Origin: VXOI01 sp965261945
Lineage (GTDB): Bacteria > Chloroflexota > Dehalococcoidia > Lucifugimonadales > UBA3495
Reading direction: 5' to 3'
NCBI GenBank assembly: GCA_965261945.1
Contig: CBDHEF010000002.1
Coordinates: 2,918,802 to 2,982,801, forward strand
Length of the DNA: 64,000 bases
A program made the position numbers and the translations under genes. Positions 35,270-42,715 of the stretch are shown here, one piece after another (positions within the stretch are counted from its first letter, which is position 1; every line of letters begins with the position of its first letter). The notes beneath the pieces are model-generated. The model was not told the DNA's origin. It ran no database searches and saw nothing but the letters and a program-made list of their open reading frames with translations.

Positions 35270-35275
35270 ATTATA
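35270..35275 (-). promoter_or_regulatory. Putative -10 box for the coiled-coil gene
   Basis: TATAAT (within ATATAATATATAAAGG) lies about 31 bases before the coiled-coil ATG and touches the end of gcvPA, so the downstream coiled-coil and gcvPB genes may be transcribed independently of gcvT-H-PA. Confidence 0.4.
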
Positions 35276-36677
35276 TGGATGCCAACGCCGCCGCCAGCGC
35301 GTCGATTTCGTCCCTGGTGTTCATCTCGGTGACGCAGAGCAGCATCCCGTTGGGGTAGCGGTCACTGACGTCCAGCCCGCCCAGGATGTTCTGCTCCATC
35401 AGCCGCCGGTTGATCTCGGCGGGCGGGGTGGGGCACTGGGCCACGAACTCGCGGAAGAACGGCACTCCGCTGTTCCCTGAAAAACCCGGCACCGAGTAGC
35501 CCGGCAGCGCGTTGATGAGCGATGCGGCGTAGTGCGCCTTCTGGTAGCACAGCTCGGCCACCTGCCGCAGCCCGGTCTTGCCCAGCGCGGCCAGGTAGAT
35601 GGTCGCCGCCAGGGCGTACAGGGCCTCGTTGGTGCAGATGTTGGACGTAGCCCGCTCGCGCCGGATGTGCTGCTCCCGCGTTTGCAGCGTCAGCACGTAG
35701 CCCGTCTCGCCGTTGCGGTCCACGGTGCGGCCCGACAGGCGGCTGGGCATCTGGCGGATGTACTCCTGCTTGGTCGAGAACAGCCCCACGTAGGGCCCGC
35801 CGTAGCTGGGCGGAATCCCCAGCGGCTGGCCCTCTCCGGTAACGATGTCAGCCCCGTAGTGTCCCGGCGGCTGGAACATCCCCACCGCGATGGGGTCGCA
35901 GGACACCACGGCCAGCGCCCCCGCGCTATGCGCCGTATCCACCAGCCCGCCCAAGTCTTCGATGCCGCCGAAGAAGTTGGGGTATTGCGTTACCAGGCAG
36001 GCGGTGGCGTCGTCAATGCCCTCACCCCGGCCCTCTCCCAGAGGGAGAGGGAGATCTTGTTGGCTGACCGTCGCCACCTCCAGCCCCTGCGGGCGGCAGT
36101 AGGACGCGATGACCGCCCGGTAGGCGGGCGACACGGTGTCCAGCACCGCCACTCGCTCGCGCCGGGTCACCCGGCAGGCCATCAGCGCGGCCTCAGCCAG
36201 GCTGGTCGCGCCGTCGTACATCCCGGCGTTGGCGACCTCCATGCCATACAGGTTGCAGATGAGGGTCTGGAACTCGTAGATGACCTGCAACGTGCCCTGG
36301 CTGGCCTCGGCCTGATAGGGGGTGTAGGCGGTGATGAACTCGCCGCGGGTAACCAGCGACTTGACGATGGCCGGGATGAAGTGGTGGTAGGAACCTGCCC
36401 CCAAAAACGATGGCCCGCTGCCCAGCGTCCGGTTGCGCCCGGCCAGAGCGCCCAGCTCGCGCTGGATCTCCAGTTCCGACAGGGGATCGGGAATGTTGAG
36501 AGGCGGATTGCGGTGTTCCGCGGGGATGTCGGCGAAGAGTTCGTCGATGGATGAGATTCCCAGGGACGCCAGCATCCCGGCCTGCTCGTCGGGGGTGTTG
36601 GGGATGTAGTGGGACTGGAAATGCCCTTTCCTGAGCTTGTCGTAGGGGCCGCCGTTGACGGCGCCGCCGCTGCTCAT
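35271..36677 (-). CDS. gcvPA: Glycine dehydrogenase (decarboxylating) subunit 1, with in-frame repeat insertion
   Basis: About 468 residues of the N-terminal half of the P protein, including HYIPNTPDEQAGML at the start, FLGAGSYHHFIPA, the PYQAEASQGTLQVIYEFQT block and GYVLTLQTREQHIRRERATSN near the end. ATG 36677 overlaps the gcvH stop by one base. Between VATVSQQ and DDATACLVTQYPNFFG lies DLPLPLGEGRGEGI, a translation of a palindromic repeat (36017-36052) that is absent from normal GcvPA. The frame is kept, so the protein is probably still made. Confidence 0.92.
   Translation of the reverse strand: MSSGGAVNGGPYDKLRKGHFQSHYIPNTPDEQAGMLASLGISSIDELFADIPAEHRNPPLNIPDPLSELEIQRELGALAGRNRTLGSGPSFLGAGSYHHFIPAIVKSLVTRGEFITAYTPYQAEASQGTLQVIYEFQTLICNLYGMEVANAGMYDGATSLAEAALMACRVTRRERVAVLDTVSPAYRAVIASYCRPQGLEVATVSQQDLPLPLGEGRGEGIDDATACLVTQYPNFFGGIEDLGGLVDTAHSAGALAVVSCDPIAVGMFQPPGHYGADIVTGEGQPLGIPPSYGGPYVGLFSTKQEYIRQMPSRLSGRTVDRNGETGYVLTLQTREQHIRRERATSNICTNEALYALAATIYLAALGKTGLRQVAELCYQKAHYAASLINALPGYSVPGFSGNSGVPFFREFVAQCPTPPAEINRRLMEQNILGGLDVSDRYPNGMLLCVTEMNTRDEIDALAAALASI
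36017..36052. repeat. Family A palindromic repeat inside the gcvPA coding sequence
   Basis: GCCCTCACCCCGGCCCTCTC then CCAGAGGGAGAGGGAGA is the reverse-orientation family A repeat. Here it encodes about 12 extra residues (PLPLGEGRGEG) without breaking the frame. Confidence 0.75.
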
Positions 36678-37069
36678 CAGTGCAGCCCGGCGATGTAGGC
36701 GTCGTATTCCTCCGCCGACATCAGCGTGTCCAGCTCGGACGGGTCGGACATGGTGATACGGAGCAGCCAACCCTCGCCGAAGGGATCGGTGTTGGTCAGT
36801 TCCGGTTGGTCGGCGAGCGCGGGATTGACTTCGATAACCTCGCCGCTGACCGGGGAGAACAGGTCGGAAACAGCCTTGACCGATTCCACCTCTCCCATCT
36901 TGCCCAAGTGCGCTATTGTGTCGCCCATCTTGGGCAACTCGAAGTAGACAATATCGCCCAATTGGTCCTGGGCGAAGTCAGTGATGCCGACGAGAGCGCG
37001 GCGGCTGTCGGCGTCTTCAACGATAATCCACTCATGTTCCTGGGTGTAGCTGCGGTCGTTGGGACTCAT
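36677..37069 (-). CDS. gcvH: Glycine cleavage system H protein
   Basis: A 130-residue lipoyl carrier. SYTQEHEWI at the start, ALVGITDFAQDQLGDIVY, and the lipoylation motif GEVESVKAVSDLFSPVSG with Lys at about residue 65 are intact. It shuttles the aminomethyl group between the P, T and L proteins. It is coupled to gcvPA by a one-base TGATG overlap and follows gcvT after 47 bases. Confidence 0.95.
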   Translation of the reverse strand: MSPNDRSYTQEHEWIIVEDADSRRALVGITDFAQDQLGDIVYFELPKMGDTIAHLGKMGEVESVKAVSDLFSPVSGEVIEVNPALADQPELTNTDPFGEGWLLRITMSDPSELDTLMSAEEYDAYIAGLH

Positions 37070-37116
37070 GGAGATTGACTGCTCCTTGTGCCTGGGGGCG
37101 TGATGCGTATGGCAGG

Positions 37117-38253
37117 CTAGTTGCGGCGTCTGGCTCTGGAGGCGCGGGGACGGCGGTAGTGGGGAAGGGTGGTGACGGAAATCTCCTCGATGACACCCCG
37201 CTTATCCATTTCGAGGACTGTTCCCGGCCGGGAAAATTCGGGAAAAACGTAGCCCATCCCCAAGCTGGTGTCAAGGGTAGGCGAATAGCAGCCGCTGGTC
37301 ACCTGGCCCGCCGGCTGTCCCAAGACGGAGAGCGCATACGTGGCCCGGGGCGCTGACCGCCCCGGCATTTGCAGCCCCACCAAGGTAAACCGGGTCCCGG
37401 CCTGCTGCTGTTTCAACATCGCATCGCGCCCCACGAAATTTTTGCCGAAATCGACAAACCGCTCCAGGCGGGCCTCGATGGGGGTGGTGGCTTCGTCGAG
37501 TTCGTGGCCGTGGAGGGGCAAGCCGGCCTCGGTTCGCAGCACGTCCCGCGCCCCCAGCCCGCAGGGAACGGCGCCGGCATCGGTGAGGGCCTGCCAGACG
37601 GCGGGAGCGGCAGGAGCTGGCGCGAGGATTTCAACGCCGTCTTCCCCGGTGTAGCCGGTGCGACTCACCAGCACGTCTGCGCCGCACATCCGCGTCTCGG
37701 TCCAAGCGAAGGGGCGCAGGCCGGACAGCCCGTTATCCGCCAATTCAGCCGCCATCCCCAGGGCGTCGGGCCCCTGGCAGGCCAGCAGCGACGACTGCAT
37801 CGTCTGGTCGTTGATGGTAACGCCGTCGGCAAACCGCTGCCCCATTACCAGGGCGAACCAGTCCAGCACCCTGTGCCGGTTGCCCGCGTTGGGGATGAGC
37901 AGGTATCGGTCTTCCCCGTTTTTTTCTGGACGCAGCCGGTAGAAGATGGTGTCGTCAATGACGCCGCCGCGACCGTTGCAGATCATGCAATAGCGGGCCC
38001 GTCCAACTTCCAGCGTCGCCGCCGAGCCGGTGAGGACGCAATCGAGAAAGGCGGTGGCCGACGGCCCGGAGATATACGCCCGCCCCATGTGTGAAACGTC
38101 AAAAATCCCGGCAGCAGTACGCACTGCCCGGACTTCGGCAAGAATGCCCGCCGGATACTGCACAGGCATATCCCACCCGCCGAAGGGAACAATGCGCGCG
38201 CCCAGGGCGAGGTGCGTGTCATAGAGGGGAGTGCGAAGGTTGTCGGAGTCCAT
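37117..38253 (-). CDS. gcvT: Glycine cleavage system T protein (aminomethyltransferase)
   Basis: A 378-residue tetrahydrofolate-dependent enzyme. It begins LRTPLYDTHLALGARIVPFG and has FDVSHMGRAYISG, SRTGYTGEDGVEI and LRTEAGLPLHGHELDE, all typical of GcvT. It releases ammonia and passes the one-carbon unit to THF. The ATG overlaps the stop of the NucS-like gene by one base (TAATG), so the first functional gcv gene is translationally coupled to an unrelated nuclease. Confidence 0.94.
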   Translation of the reverse strand: MDSDNLRTPLYDTHLALGARIVPFGGWDMPVQYPAGILAEVRAVRTAAGIFDVSHMGRAYISGPSATAFLDCVLTGSAATLEVGRARYCMICNGRGGVIDDTIFYRLRPEKNGEDRYLLIPNAGNRHRVLDWFALVMGQRFADGVTINDQTMQSSLLACQGPDALGMAAELADNGLSGLRPFAWTETRMCGADVLVSRTGYTGEDGVEILAPAPAAPAVWQALTDAGAVPCGLGARDVLRTEAGLPLHGHELDEATTPIEARLERFVDFGKNFVGRDAMLKQQQAGTRFTLVGLQMPGRSAPRATYALSVLGQPAGQVTSGCYSPTLDTSLGMGYVFPEFSRPGTVLEMDKRGVIEEISVTTLPHYRRPRASRARRRN

Positions 38254-39350
38254 TATTCATCCTGCTCTGAGTACGCTTGATAAACCTTAAGAGTGACTGC
38301 TGACAGCTTTTCCTTGTGAATTTCCCATTCGCGCATAGACTTTATATCGAACTTGATTTCAAGTATGCCATCATCTTTTTTCGGGTCGTTTTCGGGCCAA
38401 GTGTGGAAAGGAATTTCTCGCCGCAGTTGGGTAAATTCTTCCAGGCATAAGGAAACGGCCACCGGATAGAAAATCACCTCAAGGGTTTTGTTCCAGGGGA
38501 CCAGTTGTACAGCGGCATATCGGGATAGTCTGCCGGTTGCTGGTCTAATCAGGAAATTAAGCCGGTATTTGGCCCCTTCCGAGTTTCCACGGGTGGCGCG
38601 CTCCCGGGGATTGTGAAATTTTTCCCTGAACATCTGCAACGTAGTTTCCCATAGAGCGGGGGCTTCATCCCAGAGTTCTGCCTGTTCCATCACGCGGCTG
38701 TCGAGCAACTCCCGGCGTTCTTGCTGCCCCAGGCTTCGCCTGACTGTCCGAAACTCAGATTTAGCAGCCGCTTCCACCTGCACTTGCCGGGCCAGTAGAG
38801 TCTGACCGCCATGCCTGAAACCGTGGAAAGTCAAAAGGGATATGTCTATTCCGCTCTTTGCCAGGAAGCGCACCATTCGAGCGGTGGTGTCGTCAACACC
38901 CAAGCCTACCAGCACCATCCGTACTGGCTTAAGTGCGCCTAATCCTTGTCCTCCCGACTTGGCGTCGTACCACTCGTCGAAATCCTCGATCTTGTCGATT
39001 TCATGGGCGCCGGAGCGTTCCGATATGAAGATCGCCAATTCTACATCGGGCTTTGAATCCAAGAACGAGGCGTAATCTATGACCTGGGCCACGGCTTCCC
39101 GCGATAGTGTGCCGCGTTTTAGCTCAAACACCACCAGTCGTCCGTCATCGTCCACGCCCAGCAGGTCCAGCGGCCCGCCCTCGGTGCGGGTTTGGCGGCC
39201 CACCAGCGTCAGACCGGGCAACAGCATATCCGGGTTGTTGACCAGGATTTTTTCCAGCAGTTGCTCCGTCTCCATCCGGTGCGCAGCCTCCAGGGTTGTC
39301 GCGCCCCCGGAACCGTCCGATGCCCATAGCCTTATTTCGTCTGGCGCCAC
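38253..39350 (-). CDS. NucS-like PD-(D/E)XK nuclease-family protein
   Basis: About 365 residues from GTG 39350, reading APDEIRLWASDGSGG, then METEQLLEKILVNNPDMLLPG. The nuclease core is GGPLDLLGVDDDGRLVVFELKRG (split by my spacing at about residues 59-81), with D and ELK catalytic positions, then AVAQVIDYASFLD. This is the EndoMS/NucS-like N-terminal arrangement also found in uncharacterised DUF91-type proteins. The C-terminal half contains a DUF4268-like region. An in-frame ATG at 39416 is possible, but GGAAAG before the GTG and family comparison favour the shorter form. Confidence 0.75.
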   Translation of the reverse strand: MAPDEIRLWASDGSGGATTLEAAHRMETEQLLEKILVNNPDMLLPGLTLVGRQTRTEGGPLDLLGVDDDGRLVVFELKRGTLSREAVAQVIDYASFLDSKPDVELAIFISERSGAHEIDKIEDFDEWYDAKSGGQGLGALKPVRMVLVGLGVDDTTARMVRFLAKSGIDISLLTFHGFRHGGQTLLARQVQVEAAAKSEFRTVRRSLGQQERRELLDSRVMEQAELWDEAPALWETTLQMFREKFHNPRERATRGNSEGAKYRLNFLIRPATGRLSRYAAVQLVPWNKTLEVIFYPVAVSLCLEEFTQLRREIPFHTWPENDPKKDDGILEIKFDIKSMREWEIHKEKLSAVTLKVYQAYSEQDE

Positions 39351-39443
39351 AGCTTTCCGCCAATCTTTATGAATTTCCTTGTGGAAAATGATAAACAACC
39401 CCGCCAGCCACCGCAACCCAAAGCAGACGGCGTGGCGACGGGG

Positions 39444-40256
39444 TTACTGGGGGCGGCGGCGCAGTTCCTGCTCCAACTGGCGGACGCGCTCTTCGGCAGC
39501 GGCGCGGGCCTCGCGTTCTGCGATGCGGGCCTGGCGTTCTGCTTCGAACTGAGCCTCGGCGGTGATGCGGGCCTCACGTTCCGCGATGCGGGCGTCTCGC
39601 TCTGCAATGCGCCCTTCGGCTTCTTCATCGTGGGTGAGCAGGTAGCGCTGCGTCACCGGGTCGTACCAGCGCAGTTGCCCGTTTTCCCAGCACACGTCCA
39701 GGCCAAGCGCGTTGCTGTGGCCCCAATACCGGCCTTCGTCTGTCTGGACGATGGTAACGGGCCGGTATTCGCCGTCAACCAGCCGGTCGCCGGTCAGCCC
39801 GGCGGGATAGTAGTCGCCGCCGGTGTTGTCGAAGCGCCAGTATTCGGGAATGCCGTAGGCGGCATAGTCAATCCGTTTGGTGGTGTAATCGTTGAGGGCG
39901 GTATGTATGGACGCGATTTCGAGGACGAAGTCCGGCGGCTTACCCTGGTCATCAATGGCGTAGCCCCGCCGGGGAAAGGCCTCGGCAGGATGCACATTGA
40001 AGGCGACGAGCAGGTCGGGGTAGCGCAGGGTCTGCGGCGCCAGTCCCCTCTGGAAGGTGTGGCGCACCGGTATATCGCCCATTATCAGGGTGGTGTCCGG
40101 GGAGCCGAAATGCCGGGCCAGGGCGGTCATGTGACCTGGCCGTTCTCGAAAGCGCGCGTTCTGCAAATCAGTCCTGCGGGACCGCTCGGGGAACTGGTCC
40201 TCCGGGGCGTACTTTTCCGAGGCGTAGACCGGCTGGGCAGTGCGTTTGATGGTCAT
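39444..40256 (-). CDS. Uma2-family PD-(D/E)XK endonuclease-like protein with coiled-coil tail
   Basis: A 270-residue protein. The Uma2 core comprises RYPDLLVAFNV, PDFVLEIASIHT, a lysine in TTKRIDYAAYGIPEYW, and TGDRLVDGEYRPV. The C-terminal quarter is a charged coiled coil with repeats of AERDARIAERE type, a common Uma2 tail. The family is widespread and multicopy in some bacteria, and its function is unknown. A TATAAT lies 36 bases upstream. It may head the transcript that runs through the NucS-like gene into gcvT. Confidence 0.85.
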   Translation of the reverse strand: MTIKRTAQPVYASEKYAPEDQFPERSRRTDLQNARFRERPGHMTALARHFGSPDTTLIMGDIPVRHTFQRGLAPQTLRYPDLLVAFNVHPAEAFPRRGYAIDDQGKPPDFVLEIASIHTALNDYTTKRIDYAAYGIPEYWRFDNTGGDYYPAGLTGDRLVDGEYRPVTIVQTDEGRYWGHSNALGLDVCWENGQLRWYDPVTQRYLLTHDEEAEGRIAERDARIAEREARITAEAQFEAERQARIAEREARAAAEERVRQLEQELRRRPQ

Positions 40257-40291
40257 AACAGGCCTCGCGGCGGGGATAGCTACGTGCGGAT

Positions 40292-40297
40292 ATTATA
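40292..40297 (-). promoter_or_regulatory. Putative -10 box for the Uma2-NucS-like-gcv transcript
   Basis: TATAAT on the minus strand (GGCGTATAATATCC) about 36 bases before the Uma2 ATG. Confidence 0.4.
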
Positions 40298-40318
40298 CGC
40301 CTTTCCCCCTTCACACCC

Positions 40319-41506
40319 CTACCCCGCCGGCGACAAGCGGAAGCGCCAGAGAGCCACGGACAGGAAGGCGGCGGCGAAGACGGCCAGCGCCGCCATCTCC
40401 GGCAGCACGTCGGCGAACTCCGCGCCGAACAGCATCAGCTTGTTCAGGCCGCCGTTGGCCCAGCCGTGAGGAGTCAGGCGGCCCAGCGACTGCATGAACG
40501 GCGGCGTGATGAACAGCGGCCACCAGCTCCCGCCGATGGGCGCCAGCACCAGCGAGGTCAGCACCCCGGCCGCCGACGCCGTCCGCACGTTGCCTACGAA
40601 GCTGGCCAGCAGCACCCCGAAGGCCGCCGAGGCGACAACCATCAGCAGCGACAGGAGTATGACGGCGACCGGCGACGCTCCCAGGTCAATGTTGAAGGCC
40701 AACGACCCGACAATCCACATCACCGCCACCTGTGTCACGCCAATGATTGCCCCGGCCAGGAACTTGCCGAGAATCAGCGACTCGCGGCGGGCGCCGTTGG
40801 CCATCAGCCGCTCCAGCGTGTGCGTCTGCCGCTCCCGGGCCAGGGCCTCGGCCCCCATGGCGGCGGTGAAGAATACGAACATCGTAAGGTAGCCCGGCAG
40901 CACGAAGTTCGACGTGTTGAAGGGGGCAATTTCACCCACCTGCTCCACCTGCAAGCCGATGGCCGGGCCGCTGGTGTCCGACAGCAGCTCCCGCCTCACT
41001 GCGGAGGCCCTTTCCGGGCTGCCCAGTGCGACCACTGCGTTCACTGCGGCCTGGCCCTCCGAGAAGCGGGACGCTATTTCCCGGGCGAAACCCCGAAGCG
41101 CGGCTTCGTCTGCCGGGGGAATGTCGCCTACGATCACCTCCAGGGGCGCCGTTTCCCCCGACACCAGCCGCGGGGTGAAGTCCGGCGGGAAGAGTACGAA
41201 GCCGTCTATTTCCCCGGACTCCACCGCGTCCATGGCTTCCCTGTAGTTCATCCCTGCTATGCTGCCTTCTCCTGCCTCGATCATCGTCGTGATGGCCCGA
41301 TAGCTGAGTCCGAAATCTACGTCCTGCGTCACTACAACAAACTGCAACTCCTCGTTTTCCGGTCCAACATCGCGCAACGCCAGCGAGAATCCGATGACAA
41401 AAATGAAGGGCAACAGAAAGGCAAAGGTCAGCGCCGCCCGGTCTCTGAAGAATATGCGCGTATCCTTCATCGCCAGCAGCAGGGCTTGGCGGGCAATGAT
41501 GCTCAT
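40319..41506 (-). CDS. ABC-2 type transporter permease (second of pair)
   Basis: A 395-residue permease. One N-terminal membrane helix (AALTFAFLLPFIFVIGFSLAL) is followed by an extracytoplasmic domain of about 150 residues and then five or six helices from NFVLPGYLTMFVFFTAAMG onward. ARERQTHTLERLMANGARR is the cytoplasmic coupling segment of the ABC2_membrane_3 family. It lies six bases after the related permease gene, so the two probably form a heterodimer. The ATPase gene is missing nearby. Confidence 0.85.
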   Translation of the reverse strand: MSIIARQALLLAMKDTRIFFRDRAALTFAFLLPFIFVIGFSLALRDVGPENEELQFVVVTQDVDFGLSYRAITTMIEAGEGSIAGMNYREAMDAVESGEIDGFVLFPPDFTPRLVSGETAPLEVIVGDIPPADEAALRGFAREIASRFSEGQAAVNAVVALGSPERASAVRRELLSDTSGPAIGLQVEQVGEIAPFNTSNFVLPGYLTMFVFFTAAMGAEALARERQTHTLERLMANGARRESLILGKFLAGAIIGVTQVAVMWIVGSLAFNIDLGASPVAVILLSLLMVVASAAFGVLLASFVGNVRTASAAGVLTSLVLAPIGGSWWPLFITPPFMQSLGRLTPHGWANGGLNKLMLFGAEFADVLPEMAALAVFAAAFLSVALWRFRLSPAG

Positions 41507-41512
41507 GGACTG

Positions 41513-42709
41513 CTACCGTCCTTCTGGAGTGATGCTGAACAGCAGTCGGGCCAGGGTCAGGCCCACTACGGCGACTGCGGCCATTACCGCCATTTCCAGC
41601 CATTGCTGCCCCAGATTCTCGCCCCTGCCGATGATGTTCTGCATCGCGTCTATGGCGTAGGCGTTGATGGTGGCCCTTGAAATGGAGTGCAACAGGGTGC
41701 CTTCGACAATCTCGAAGAAGGTGCCGCTGAATACCACCATCAGCAGCGTGAAAAACACGGCAGCCCACGTCGCCTGGTTGCGGGTACGAGCCACCGCCCC
41801 GATGACCAGCGACACGCCGGTGAAAGCCGCGGCGGCCAGCAGGGCGAAGGCCAGCATCTCCACGAAGGCCAGCGGGCCAGCGGGACGGAATACGGCAAAG
41901 GCCAACGACAGCATCACCACCGTCTGAAGCATCGCCCGCGCCAACCCGGACAGGAACTTGCCCGCGAAGAGCTGGTTGACCCCCAGCCGCGTGGTCATCA
42001 GCCGCTCCAGGGTGCCGGTGCGCCGCTCCTCCACCAGCGCCTGCGCCGACAGCGTTACCGAGAACATGACGAACATCACTATCAGCCCCGGCAGCAGGCG
42101 CGAGAACAGGTCGGCCTCCGACTCCGCTTCCGGGCCCTGACCCGGCCTCCGCACTTCCACCGCAACCCGGGGGCTGTCGCGCAGGGAGGCCAGTTGTGCG
42201 CCGGCCTCGGCTTCGATGCGCTCCTGCGGCACGTCCGAACCGGCCAGCGCCCGTTGTACCTGAACAAGCACTCGCGCGTCGGCGGCCATGTCGCGGGTGA
42301 TGCCCCGGACGATGGCGGCAACAATTTGTCCGGTGTCTCCGCCGTTGCCCCGTTGCCGGAAGACCAGCGGCGTCGGCTCTCCCGCCTCCAGCGCCTTGCT
42401 GAACCCGTCGGGAATGACCACGGCGAAGAGGATGGCAGAGCGCTCCAGCGCTGCATCGGCATCGGCCTCGGTGCGCTCCTCGACATCCACAGCCGCCAGG
42501 GAATCCAGCCGCCGAACCAGCTCGCGGGCATGGGAGCCGCCGTCCAGGTCAACGACGCTGGCCGGAGTGAAGACCTCGCTCTCGCTGCTCAGCGCCCCGT
42601 ACATCAGCGCGAAAAGCAGGATGGGCAGGGCGATGCTGAAGGCAACCTCGCCACGGTTGTTCAGAAACAGCTTGAGTTCCAGCAGGGCGATGTACAGCGG
42701 GCGGAGCAT
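41513..42709 (-). CDS. ABC-2 type transporter permease (first of pair)
   Basis: A 398-residue permease of the same family as its neighbour: an N-terminal helix (EVAFSIALPILLFALMYGAL), a large extracytoplasmic domain, then helices from LLPGLIVMFVMFSVTLSA. VEERRTGTLERLMTTRLG is the coupling segment. It resembles NatB-like exporters. The position upstream, where an ATPase would be expected, is occupied by palindromic repeats and a serine recombinase, so the operon may have been cut by insertion. Confidence 0.85.
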   Translation of the reverse strand: MLRPLYIALLELKLFLNNRGEVAFSIALPILLFALMYGALSSESEVFTPASVVDLDGGSHARELVRRLDSLAAVDVEERTEADADAALERSAILFAVVIPDGFSKALEAGEPTPLVFRQRGNGGDTGQIVAAIVRGITRDMAADARVLVQVQRALAGSDVPQERIEAEAGAQLASLRDSPRVAVEVRRPGQGPEAESEADLFSRLLPGLIVMFVMFSVTLSAQALVEERRTGTLERLMTTRLGVNQLFAGKFLSGLARAMLQTVVMLSLAFAVFRPAGPLAFVEMLAFALLAAAAFTGVSLVIGAVARTRNQATWAAVFFTLLMVVFSGTFFEIVEGTLLHSISRATINAYAIDAMQNIIGRGENLGQQWLEMAVMAAVAVVGLTLARLLFSITPEGR

Positions 42710-42715
42710 CGTAAT

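Noticed and set aside
39480..39620. Short tandem repeat in the Uma2 gene considered as a CRISPR-like array
   Set aside because: It encodes the AERDARIAERE coiled-coil repeat in frame, and the units are adjacent without spacers.
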